Below are positions 1-7,150 of a stretch of 20,451 nucleotides of DNA, one piece after another. The notes below the pieces were generated by a model, which made no database searches, was not told the origin of the DNA, and worked only from the letters and a program-made list of their open reading frames with translations. The stretch spans positions 1-20,451 of the forward strand of contig WRNP01000004.1 of the NCBI GenBank assembly GCA_009776515.1. Direction: 5' to 3'. Origin of the DNA: Dehalococcoidia bacterium (lineage in GTDB: Bacteria > Chloroflexota > Dehalococcoidia > Dehalococcoidales > UBA1222). Position 1 is the first letter of the stretch. Every line of letters starts with the position of its first letter. The position numbers and the translations under genes are program-made.

Positions 1-150
1 TTGTAAGAGTGGCACGGCTGCTGAATGATCGTCCGAGAAAGAAACTCGGCTGGCATACACCGGCTGAGGCCATGAATTACGTTATGGCACATGGTACAAT
101 GGGGGGACTGATAGTGGGATAGGTGTTGCAACCGCCGCTAGAATCCACCA
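1..150 (+). mobile_element. Right end of an IS30-family insertion sequence (partial)
   Basis: The window opens inside an insertion sequence. A transposase C-terminus ends at 122 and is followed at once by a terminus-like stretch starting TGTTGC at 124 and running to about 150. In IS30 itself the right inverted repeat also begins TGTTGC and ends in a TGAATCTACA-like block; here the end reads TAGAATCCACCA. The left end lies outside the window, so neither element length nor target duplication can be judged. The boundary at 150 is approximate. Confidence 0.6.
3..122 (+). CDS. IS30-family transposase, C-terminal fragment
   Basis: An open frame enters from the left edge and stops at TAG 120-122, giving 39 residues. 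It contains LLNDRPRKKLGWHTPAEAM, which matches the family pattern LNxRPRKxLGxxTPxEx at the extreme C-terminus of IS30-type DDE transposases, just after the catalytic glutamate. The catalytic residues themselves lie upstream of the window. The gene is truncated only by the window edge, so I cannot say whether the element is intact. It is the only mobile-element protein I recognise here. Confidence 0.75.
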   Translation, partial: VRVARLLNDRPRKKLGWHTPAEAMNYVMAHGTMGGLIVG

Positions 151-246
151 TGAGCCGAGAGACGGGAGTGGTTATCCGTTCTGCGGTTAGCTTTGTTTGT
201 ACCTGTTCCTTTTTGTAAGTTATCCGATGATTAACCAATATATTTT

Positions 247-265
247 CGGCCGGACAGCCGTTTTT
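247..265 (+). terminator. Weak rho-independent terminator candidate
   Basis: On the plus strand a 4-bp GC stem (CGGC at 247-250, GCCG at 257-260, 6-base loop) is followed by five T residues. It could end transcription coming from the insertion sequence before it runs against the tRNA gene. The stem is short, so this is only a candidate. Confidence 0.25.
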
Positions 266-275
266 AGCTTCAAAG

Positions 276-348
<73 letters not shown>

Positions 349-364
349 ACGCCAGCAATGCTTT

Positions 365-393
365 ATTCTATCAGGGCATGCCTGTTTTAGCAA
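365..393 (-). promoter_or_regulatory. Promoter of tRNA-Lys
   Basis: On the minus strand TTGCTA (393-388) and TAGAAT (370-365) are separated by exactly 17 bases, a good sigma-70-type pair. The -10 ends 16 bases before the mature tRNA 5' end at 348. It lies just after the stop of the lipoprotein gene, so the tRNA need not depend on that operon. Confidence 0.6.
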
Positions 394-404
394 ATAAACT
401 GCTA

Positions 405-1619
405 TCAATTAACTGCCCGCGCCAAGTCATTCCGACTGGTAAAGGACGATGCCATCTGTACGAAGTCAGCTAGGGAGTTGCTCTTTTCTCGCAAGGCTTG
501 CATATCTGCGCCGATGGGATTTTCGAAGCCCGGTTGATTGGCATAGCTTCCATAGAAAGCAAAATAAGCCTGGTTCAGCTTGCGAATGTAATAGCCATGC
601 TCTGCAAATTCCTGCCGCCGGGACTCCATATAAGCCTCGGCTTTTTCCACATACCCTTGCTCCAAAAGCGCGTCTACTGCACTCCGGGTGTTGCCCATCT
701 CTCCGTAAAAGTCAAAGGCAGGCTGAGCAAGCTGGACAATAGGTTGATTCAAAAACTGGGCGTAGAAGCATGCGTAGACCTCAGCCGCGAGCTCGGCGGC
801 CACCATGCCTGCCAATGTCTCATTCATGACAACAATGTCCGTAGGTTGGGAGATGCCGAGTTCATTTAAGGCATAGCGGAAGCCTAGCGGACGGAAGAAG
901 AGGTACTGATGCATCCACTCTTCAGCAACAATATCAATGGCCGTGCGCAAGCCATAGTTATTGTTGACGAAAGATGGATAGGTGGCAATACCACCAAGCC
1001 CCACCACGATAGCTGAGACACCTAGGCCCTCAATGGCATCTTCCAGCGCAACAGCATCCGCCTGGCTGGTATCGGGATTAAGGGTGATACTCTCAAGGCG
1101 ATCAATATACTCACGTGGCGAAACCACCAATAGCTGAGGTGGTACTTGGAGCTTTATCTGTACCGGAGGAAATGTCAAGTGCACACTCCAGTAAGGATCA
1201 AGCGGGTTATATATACCTAGATCAGCCGCGGCCAAGCCTAACTGCCTAGCCATGATCCCCTCGGCCTCTCTTTCTATAGTCATCCGCTCGGCAGAAATGG
1301 CTTCCAGCTCTGCCTGGAGGGCATACACGTCACCTTGGACAAAACCTCCATGGACAGCATCTATCTGTCCCCGTAAATCATTCTCGCGCGCTACGAGATC
1401 AAAGTAGCCAATCACCACCGCACTGTCAGTGGAATATTGGGCCAGTGGTTGACGCACGTGCGCCTCAATCTCCCGCGAGAGACTGTCCAATTCCCAACGA
1501 GAAAGCGAGAAAATGTGGGGACGGGCAAGCTCATTAATCCTTTCCTTCAGACCAGGTTCCACTTTGCAACCGGAAAGAATGATGAGCAGGCCAAGAGTTG
1601 TCAAACAAAGGCGTTTCAC
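405..1619 (-). CDS. Lipoprotein with a metallopeptidase-like EEWMHQ...NE pattern
   Basis: A 404-aa protein with a lipoprotein signal: basic MKR start, hydrophobic run, and lipobox ILSGC with the lipidated cysteine at 18, so it should be anchored to the cell envelope. Residues 75-125 are charged and helical. Around 230-285 it reads VAEEWMHQY and then, 30 residues after the histidine, NETLAGMVAAEL. This arrangement resembles gluzincin-type peptidases (HExxH followed by a downstream NE), for example the PF10023 aminopeptidase family, but the first histidine of HExxH is replaced by Glu233. It may be a variant metal site or an inactive relative. Translation starts at GTG, 4 bases after the stop of the thymidylate synthase gene, without a strong ribosome binding site, so it is probably translationally coupled. 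The substrate is unknown. Confidence 0.7.
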   Translation of the reverse strand: MKRLCLTTLGLLIILSGCKVEPGLKERINELARPHIFSLSRWELDSLSREIEAHVRQPLAQYSTDSAVVIGYFDLVARENDLRGQIDAVHGGFVQGDVYALQAELEAISAERMTIEREAEGIMARQLGLAAADLGIYNPLDPYWSVHLTFPPVQIKLQVPPQLLVVSPREYIDRLESITLNPDTSQADAVALEDAIEGLGVSAIVVGLGGIATYPSFVNNNYGLRTAIDIVAEEWMHQYLFFRPLGFRYALNELGISQPTDIVVMNETLAGMVAAELAAEVYACFYAQFLNQPIVQLAQPAFDFYGEMGNTRSAVDALLEQGYVEKAEAYMESRRQEFAEHGYYIRKLNQAYFAFYGSYANQPGFENPIGADMQALREKSNSLADFVQMASSFTSRNDLARAVN

Positions 1620-1623
1620 GTCG

Positions 1624-2274
1624 CTAGTCCAGCCTAGCCGCAGTGCGCGCTAGCTCCCATGAGTAGCCGTAGAGATGCATTCCCTTGCTAACAACAATGA
1701 TTTCGCCATCATCGACACCAATCTCCTGCCCCATATATTCTTTGAGAAGCTGCATAGCCGCAAGGTTTGAGGGAAAGCCTGCCCAAAGGTCCCAGCTCCT
1801 GAAATAGGCGACAAAGTGCAACTTGCCATAGCGGACACGGGTATCAATGCCGCGCAGGCAGGGCGGGTCGGCTAGAAAAACGGAGCGCGCATCACCCACC
1901 GCCATGTAGGCCTGATTGGTGTTAAAACCCTCTTCTTTATACATACGGATGACTTCAGAAATCTGCGGCTCAAGATACTGGCCATAAGTGTATTGCTCGC
2001 CCTCAGCCCGTTGCGAGGTCATGAGATACGGCAGGTAGCTTTCGACATACTCCATGGTGGAGGGCGCGGGTACACCAGGCGGCACATCAGGGGTGAGAGG
2101 GCGTGTGGCGGGGTTTTTAATCTGCACCATGATCATGTCCAATTCTTTACGCTGTTGTCCGGCATAGCTCCCGCGCTCAATGATATACTCGTAGCCCTCG
2201 GCCAATACTTTCCGAAGGCAAAGGAACCAAGCCTCTGAGAGGTCGCGGGCTTCGATCAGGGATACATCCATCAT
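1624..2274 (-). CDS. thyA: Thymidylate synthase, methanogen (archaeal) type
   Basis: Predicted cytosolic enzyme converting dUMP to dTMP with a folate or pterin one-carbon donor. With the start at ATG 2274 the protein has 216 residues, like the short methanogen family rather than the roughly 264 of E. coli ThyA. All landmark residues are present at the E. coli spacing: Cys139 in DPPCL (E. coli C146), Arg159-Ser160-x-Asp162 (R166/S167/D169), Asn170 in FPSN (N177), and His200-x-Tyr202 (H207/Y209). An open frame extends upstream to 2436 but overlaps the preceding gene and has no family character. ATG 2274 is one base after that gene's TAA, with AGAAGG just upstream; ATG 2271 is an alternative. 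The usual partner DHFR is not seen nearby. The methanogen enzyme's cofactor differs from bacterial ThyA, so the donor here is open. Confidence 0.88.
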   Translation of the reverse strand: MMDVSLIEARDLSEAWFLCLRKVLAEGYEYIIERGSYAGQQRKELDMIMVQIKNPATRPLTPDVPPGVPAPSTMEYVESYLPYLMTSQRAEGEQYTYGQYLEPQISEVIRMYKEEGFNTNQAYMAVGDARSVFLADPPCLRGIDTRVRYGKLHFVAYFRSWDLWAGFPSNLAAMQLLKEYMGQEIGVDDGEIIVVSKGMHLYGYSWELARTAARLD

Positions 2275-2275
2275 C

Positions 2276-2965
2276 TTACCTTCTAAACATCGCCAGAAAT
2301 CGATCCTGATACGCCTCAAAGAGACCCCAGCGCTCCAACTCGTCTTTAAGTTCGCCTGGCTTAACAGCCCCACGATGGAGTTGGCTAAACATCTCCTCAA
2401 TGCGCAGTCTGGCTCCCTGAGGTACACCCTCATCATCTACGCGCAACAGACCACGCGAGCTAAGCTCGCGCACATTCTCCCCAAACGAATTCTCGGTCAT
2501 CTCAAAGATGAACTTCATAAGTGAGACATCCCACATCTCATCCAGGCCTTGGATAATGACCGCCAGAGGGTTATCCTTTTCATCGATTTCCTTGTTAATC
2601 CTCTCAAGCACCGTCGGAAGGTCATCGCTTGCAATATCTAGTCCACCCGGCTCATTCCGATAAGTATAATAGATACCCGGCGCATGCGGCCCATGCGCCG
2701 CCATGAGCTTTCCCAAATAGCGCCTGGCATCAGCACTGAAACCCTCCACCTGTGAGAGATAATACGGGGTGACGATGCGAGGACGATTCGCGACTACCCG
2801 TCCGCGGCGCACCACCGTCTCCTCGGATGCCCCATCGGCATAGATCGGTTGCGTTACCAGATAGTATTCAATATTAGTCGCGCCAAAGGTCGCAAGCGCC
2901 TGCCTGGGCGGCCGCAACACCTGGGTCAGGCTGATTGCCCGACTAAGTCTTTCTTCATCATTCAT
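2276..2965 (-). CDS. Conserved-looking protein of unknown function (229 aa)
   Basis: I do not assign a family. The protein is soluble-looking, without signal peptide or membrane segment, and mixed in composition. It has notable blocks: a tyrosine-rich stretch NIEYYLVTQPIY near residue 31, RPRIVTPYYL near 61, LDEMWDVSLMKFIFEMTENS near 141, and a helical charged C-terminus ending LERWGLFEAYQDRFLAMFRR. The start ATG lies 3 bases after the stop of the coiled-coil gene. Its TAA is followed by a single base and then the thymidylate synthase ATG, so the two are almost certainly co-translated. The repeated co-packing suggests a shared process with the neighbours, but nothing in the sequence shows which one. 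Confidence 0.8.
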   Translation of the reverse strand: MNDEERLSRAISLTQVLRPPRQALATFGATNIEYYLVTQPIYADGASEETVVRRGRVVANRPRIVTPYYLSQVEGFSADARRYLGKLMAAHGPHAPGIYYTYRNEPGGLDIASDDLPTVLERINKEIDEKDNPLAVIIQGLDEMWDVSLMKFIFEMTENSFGENVRELSSRGLLRVDDEGVPQGARLRIEEMFSQLHRGAVKPGELKDELERWGLFEAYQDRFLAMFRR

Positions 2966-2968
2966 GGC

Positions 2969-3568
2969 CTAGCCAACCTTGGCGAGCTCCTGTTTGAACT
3001 CCTCCAGTAGACCAAGATACTGCTGATCAAGCTGCGCCGAAACACGCCGCCATTCTTCTTGAAATTGCGGCAGGCTCTCCACACTGATCTTCAGGTCCTC
3101 AAGCCCACCCACCCCACCAAGCTGTTTGTCCATAGCCTGGCGTAATTTGCCTTCATACTGTACCTTAAGTGTCTCGCGAGTCGCTTTGCGTTGTTTCTCG
3201 CCTTGGTCGGTATAGTGGCCCAGTACCTGGCGTATTTGACCCACCAAGCGCTGTGCGGCATCCAAATCATGCTTAATCACAATGATTCCATCCAGAGCCC
3301 GCTGATTGCGAGATTGGGCAGTATCATTCTGAGGCAAGGCCACCGCAGCCATGAGCACCGCTTCCAAGCCCTTCTTGATGTAAGGCAAGGCGCCAACAGG
3401 CTGTGCCGCAAGCTCGGTAGCCAAATCATGTCCCTCTTTGAGATATTTTGCAGCCAACTGTTCGCCCACTGGCAGATATTTCCAGCGTAGTCTGTCGGCT
3501 TCAGTAATGTCGCCCACGCGCTCTATCTTCGCCTGAGCGATATCTCTGGCACTTTTTATTTCATCCAT
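2969..3568 (-). CDS. Coiled-coil protein of unknown function, first gene of a four-gene operon
   Basis: A 199-aa, charged, almost entirely helical protein with no signal peptide or membrane span. Residues about 95-150 and 165-199 have heptad-like patterns (for example LDQQYLGLLEEFKQELAKVG at the C-terminus), which suggests coiled-coil oligomerisation. The N-terminus carries RLRWKYLPVGEQLAAKYLKE. An in-frame GTG sits at 3571, but ATG 3568 has the better-placed ribosome site (AGAGG, 6 bases upstream), so I use it. A TATAAT promoter lies 30 bases upstream, and the next gene begins 3 bases after its stop. I do not recognise the function; the gene order implies work with the 229-aa protein, the thymidylate synthase and the lipoprotein. 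Confidence 0.8.
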   Translation of the reverse strand: MDEIKSARDIAQAKIERVGDITEADRLRWKYLPVGEQLAAKYLKEGHDLATELAAQPVGALPYIKKGLEAVLMAAVALPQNDTAQSRNQRALDGIIVIKHDLDAAQRLVGQIRQVLGHYTDQGEKQRKATRETLKVQYEGKLRQAMDKQLGGVGGLEDLKISVESLPQFQEEWRRVSAQLDQQYLGLLEEFKQELAKVG

Positions 3569-3597
3569 CACATACCTCTAACTGTGTATCTCACTAA

Positions 3598-3626
3598 ATT
3601 ATACTAAAATAAGCCCAGGGCTAAAA
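3598..3626 (-). promoter_or_regulatory. Promoter of the thymidylate synthase/lipoprotein operon
   Basis: On the minus strand a perfect TATAAT (3603-3598) lies 17 bases after a weak -35 TTTTAG (3626-3621), with the first start codon 30 bases further on. The -10 is convincing and the -35 poor, so an activator or an alternative spacing is possible. Confidence 0.5.
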
Positions 3627-3662
3627 CATGCCTGCCGCCAGTTCGGCTAAAACAAGGCAATC

Positions 3663-4114
3663 TTATTTATCCAGAAACCCTTGGCGGTAAGCCCCCTCTG
3701 TATGACTGCGCAAATTATACAGGAATATCTGGATATCCTCTGCAGAACGATATTTCCCTTGGTCATACCAGTCATAATGCGCAATATCCTTGAACGAACA
3801 GCGGTATACCAAGAAAAGATGGCATCAAACTCCCCGCGCAGAGGAGTGAGTCTGAGTTCGAGAATGCGTGTTTGTTCAATGGTGTAGGTCTCGCGGTGGT
3901 CTCAAACCAAGATCCAGCAACCTTGCGTAGCATCTCTTTATCCCGCACCGCCACAAATTCCCACGGCTGAGCATTAGCTCCGGACATGGCCCAGCGGGCA
4001 ACCTCCAACGTCTTCTCGGTGCTTTCGGGGAATACGTCGCTACTCTGAAAACGGCAGATACTCCTTCGCTTATTTAGCCAGTTCTAGAAACGAGTCGATA
4101 TCCGTGTCTTGGCT
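3663..4114 (-). pseudogene. Nitroreductase-family pseudogene with frameshifts and an internal loss
   Basis: Pieces of an FMN-dependent nitroreductase lie in three frames. The N-terminal piece reads ...SFLELAK, then after one extra T (about 4072) KRRSICRFQSS...LEVARWAMSGANAQPWEFV, the family's N-terminal FMN-binding signature. Near 3900 the frame shifts again (SWFE to DHRETYTIEQTRILELRL), and near 3790 once more into a family-like C-terminus, DIAHYDWYDQGKYRS...NLR, ending at TAA 3663-3665. No start codon exists for the first piece. The sum is about 150 residues against roughly 200 for the family, and the central FMN-binding part is missing. At least three independent lesions make a sequencing error unlikely as the only cause. 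Confidence 0.75.
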
Positions 4115-4178
4115 CTTTTGGGATTAGCAATTGATATGCGCCCGCGACAAGCCCTATGCCTTGTCACAAGCAGAGTGG

Positions 4179-5786
4179 TTAGGGCGCTGTCTGGCCTCCA
4201 TAGCACTTCAACAGCCAGTATTCCAAGCTGTCGGCCAAAGCAAGCCAGCTTGCCTCAATGATATTGGTCGAACTTCCTACCGTCCGCCACTGCTCCATGC
4301 CATCAGAGGACTCAATGAGCACCCTCACCTGAGACTCAGTGCCAGTGCTTTCTTCTAGAATCCTCACTTTGTAGTCAACCAGCTTGACCGCCGATAGCCT
4401 CGGGTATGACTGGCAGAGTGCCTTGCGCAAGGCATTATCCAAGGCATTAACCGGACCGTCGCCCTCAGCAGCGGTGTGCATTACGTCCTGTCCGACCCGC
4501 ACCTTGACCATGGCTTCAGAGAGTATCTCCTCACCGTGCTGTACGCTGCCAAGGCGGCGCGACTTTTCCACGATGACCATAAAATCAATAAGCTCAAAGA
4601 GGGCTCGGTAGTCCGGCTGGGCGCGCCATACCAAGAGGTCGAAGGAGGCCTGGGCATTCTCATACTGGAAGCCACGACTTTCCAAGAGCTTGACCTTGCC
4701 TAAAAGCTCTTGCGCCTCCTTGCCCTGGGATGCCAAGTCAACGCCGATTTCCTTGGCACGCTCAATGATATTGGCACGTCCGGCAAGCTCTGAGACCAAA
4801 GTGCGCGGCTGATTGCCCACCCGGGATGGATCAATGTGCTGGTAGCTTCCCGACCACTTGCGCATACCAGAAACGTGCAACCCGCCCTTGTGGCTGAAAG
4901 CAGAAGCCCCCACATACGGCAAAAAGGCATCCGGGGTGAGATTGGCAACCTCACTCACCATGCGCGAGACATCGGTGAGACATGCCAACTCAGCATCACT
5001 TATGCAATCAAGGCCCATTTTGAGTTTGAGCGCGGGGATAATGGAACACAAATTAGCGTTTCCGGCGCGCTCACCATAGCCGTTGATGGTACCTTGAACC
5101 TGAGCGGCGCCCCCTTTTACCGCAGCAAGGGTAACAGCTACCGCAAGCTCGGCATCGTTATGGGCGTGGATGCCAAGTGGCGCGGTGGTTGCTCTCCCGA
5201 CCTCGGCCACAGTGACCTCAACTTCCTCTGGCAGACTGCCGCCGTTGGTATCGCACAGCACCAAACAGTCCGCCCCAGCCCGAACAGCTTCGCAGAGTAC
5301 AGAGCACGCATAGTCCCTGTCCGCCTTATAGCCATCAAAGAAATGCTCAGCATCAAAGAAAACGGTCATGCCTTGGGATTTGAGGTAAGCCACAGACTCA
5401 GCAACCATGGCCAAGTTCTCCGCAAGAGACACCTCTAACACTTGCGTCACCTGAGGTGCAGAGGCCTTACCCACGATGGTGGCTACTTTTACCCCAGAGC
5501 TGATCAGCGCGGCAAGACCCGGGTCTTCCTCGGCGCGGAGACCGCGGCGACGCGTGCTGCCGAACGCTACCAGTTGGGCTCTTACCAAGTTAAGCTCGCT
5601 TGCCCGAGCGAAGAACTCACTGTCCTTGGGGTTGGCCCCAGGCCAGCCGCCCTCAATGTAGTCCAGGCCCAACTCATCCAATTTACGGGCGATACCAAGC
5701 TTATCCGCCACCGAGAAAGATATCCCCTCACGCTGCGCTCCGTCGCGTAGCGTCGTATCATAAAGACGCACCGTGCCAGACATCAT
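4179..5786 (-). CDS. cimA: (R)-citramalate synthase
   Basis: Condenses acetyl-CoA with pyruvate to (R)-citramalate, the first step of the threonine-independent route to 2-oxobutyrate and isoleucine. The 535-aa protein has the DRE-TIM barrel of the 2-isopropylmalate/homocitrate/citramalate synthase family: YDTTLRDGAQREG at the N-terminus, the metal-binding HAHND, and GYGERAGNANL. A C-terminal regulatory-type domain follows from about residue 390, so feedback by isoleucine is likely. The form YDTTLRDGAQ, the length and the separate full leuA in the same cluster favour CimA over a second LeuA. The start overlaps the leuB stop as ATGA and lacks a clear ribosome site, so coupling with leuB is expected; a second ATG follows at once at 5783. 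It is the last intact gene of the cluster. Confidence 0.9.
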   Translation of the reverse strand: MMSGTVRLYDTTLRDGAQREGISFSVADKLGIARKLDELGLDYIEGGWPGANPKDSEFFARASELNLVRAQLVAFGSTRRRGLRAEEDPGLAALISSGVKVATIVGKASAPQVTQVLEVSLAENLAMVAESVAYLKSQGMTVFFDAEHFFDGYKADRDYACSVLCEAVRAGADCLVLCDTNGGSLPEEVEVTVAEVGRATTAPLGIHAHNDAELAVAVTLAAVKGGAAQVQGTINGYGERAGNANLCSIIPALKLKMGLDCISDAELACLTDVSRMVSEVANLTPDAFLPYVGASAFSHKGGLHVSGMRKWSGSYQHIDPSRVGNQPRTLVSELAGRANIIERAKEIGVDLASQGKEAQELLGKVKLLESRGFQYENAQASFDLLVWRAQPDYRALFELIDFMVIVEKSRRLGSVQHGEEILSEAMVKVRVGQDVMHTAAEGDGPVNALDNALRKALCQSYPRLSAVKLVDYKVRILEESTGTESQVRVLIESSDGMEQWRTVGSSTNIIEASWLALADSLEYWLLKCYGGQTAP

Positions 5787-6877
5787 GCCGCAATCTCCCG
5801 TACGATGATATCACCCATCTCTTTCGTCCCTACCTGTTTTTTCCCTTCGCTCATTATATCACCCGTGCGATAGCCCATTTTCAGTACTCGAGCCACCGCT
5901 CGCTCAACAAGTCCTGCCTCCTCCGGCAGTGCACAGGAGTAGCGCAACATCATGGCCAAGGTGAGAATGGTAGCAATTGGATTGGCGATGTCCTTCCCCG
6001 CAATGGCAGGAGCTGAGCCGTGGATAGGCTCGTAGAGACCAAAGGCGCGCTCTACCTCGCGAGGCACCCCTGCCAGGCTCGCCGATGGTAGCATGCCCAT
6101 GCTCCCCGCAAGTAAGGAAGCCTCGTCGGTCAAGATGTCGCCGAAGGTGTTCTCCGTAACCAGCACATCGAAGTCGCGCGGGGTGAGCAAAATACGCATG
6201 GCGCAGGTGTCCACCAACATATGCTCCAGAGCTACCTCGGGATAGTCCCGGGCCACATCATTAGTTACCTCGCGCCACAGGCGCGAGGACTCCAGCACAT
6301 TAGCCTTATCCACCGAGGTGAGTTTCCTCCGGCGAGCGCGCGCAAGCTCAAAGCCAAGTCGCACCAAGCGCTCTATCTCCTGCTCGGAGTAGGCCATAGA
6401 GTCTACCGCCCGCCGTCCTTCGGGCACCGTCCACCGCTTTTTTGGTTGGCCGAAATAGAGCCCGCCTGTAAGCTCGCGCACAAAGATAAAATCTGCCCCG
6501 CGGATAATATCCGGCTTGAAAATCGCCCCGTCCACAAGTTCGTCATAGACCATCACCGGACGGAGATTAGCAAACAACCCCAGCTCCTTGCGAAGAGCCA
6601 GCAGTCCATCTTCTGGACGCATCTTAAGCCCAGGGTCATCAAACTTGGGGTCGCCCACCGCGCCAAAAAGCACAGCGTCTGAGGCTCGGGCTAACGCAAG
6701 CGTCTCATCAGGCAGAGCAGAACCGGTGCGCTCAATGGCCTCCCCACCCACCAAGCCATGTGTTAAGCTAAACTCATGGCAGGTGTACTGCCCAACCATT
6801 TCCAAGACCTTGAGGGCCTCAGCTATGACTTCCGGCCCAATGCCATCCCCAGACAAGACTGCAATCTTAATATTCAT
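5783..6877 (-). CDS. leuB: 3-isopropylmalate dehydrogenase
   Basis: Oxidatively decarboxylates 3-isopropylmalate to 2-oxoisocaproate with NAD+, and very likely also 3-methylmalate to 2-oxobutyrate in the citramalate route. The 364-aa protein has the beta-decarboxylating dehydrogenase signatures: GDGIGPEV at the N-terminus, the arginine-rich substrate region in the middle, and NTFGDILTDEASLLAGSMGM followed by LPSAS. Two in-frame ATGs occur. The one at 6877 has GAGGG 8 bases upstream and matches the family N-terminus (MNIKIAVLSGDG), while 6883 would sit only 2 bases from that site. Its TGA overlaps the cimA start as ATGA. It is separated from leuD by an unusual 273-base spacer. Confidence 0.95.
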   Translation of the reverse strand: MNIKIAVLSGDGIGPEVIAEALKVLEMVGQYTCHEFSLTHGLVGGEAIERTGSALPDETLALARASDAVLFGAVGDPKFDDPGLKMRPEDGLLALRKELGLFANLRPVMVYDELVDGAIFKPDIIRGADFIFVRELTGGLYFGQPKKRWTVPEGRRAVDSMAYSEQEIERLVRLGFELARARRRKLTSVDKANVLESSRLWREVTNDVARDYPEVALEHMLVDTCAMRILLTPRDFDVLVTENTFGDILTDEASLLAGSMGMLPSASLAGVPREVERAFGLYEPIHGSAPAIAGKDIANPIATILTLAMMLRYSCALPEEAGLVERAVARVLKMGYRTGDIMSEGKKQVGTKEMGDIIVREIAA

Positions 6878-7150
6878 CGGCATGACCCTCTTTACGTTTC
6901 TGACAGAACGGCGGAATATTTAGTGGTATTGCGTGCTATCGTATTTGCATGCGCGCCTTACTACCGTAGGTTGGGCATAAAGCCCTTTTACTTTTTTTCA
7001 CATCACCGCCACATATTAACCAAAGATATAATCATCTTCCTCCTGTTTTTCCGCTTTCCAAATCAAAGTCTGTCAATAAATCAAGCATCGCTCTTTACAC
7101 ATTTCGCATTTCATATCATCTCTGTTGACTCATGTTAACCGCCGCCCCCA
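6878..7150 (-). other. Long leuD-leuB spacer with possible leader peptide
   Basis: This spacer is far longer than the other coding-to-coding gaps of the leu genes. It holds no gene of normal size. On the minus strand a promoter-like pair lies near its upstream end. A 10-codon frame at 7035-7003 begins MIISLV, is preceded by AGGAGG only 3 bases from its ATG, and has four branched-chain residues in ten. A small GGGC-TTTAT-GCCC hairpin lies at 6985-6973, with no T-tract after it in the direction of leuB. An attenuation or leader function for leuB-cimA is possible but unproven; decayed coding sequence is an alternative. Confidence 0.35.
7110..7138 (-). promoter_or_regulatory. Candidate internal promoter for leuB-cimA
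   Basis: TTAACA (7138-7133) and TATGAA (7115-7110) are separated by exactly 17 bases on the minus strand, just after the leuD stop. The match to consensus is fair (5/6 and 4/6). It would transcribe the long spacer and then leuB-cimA. Confidence 0.35.

Noticed and set aside
2275..2436. Upstream extension of the thymidylate synthase frame
   Set aside because: It lies wholly within the preceding gene, has no family similarity, and the ATG right after that gene's stop fits the family length.
7075..7114. A CxxC-containing 13-codon frame (MKCEMCKERC) after leuD, continuing after a TGA
   Set aside because: Its ATG overlaps the candidate -10 box, it has no ribosome site, and reading through TGA is unsupported; at most decayed coding sequence.
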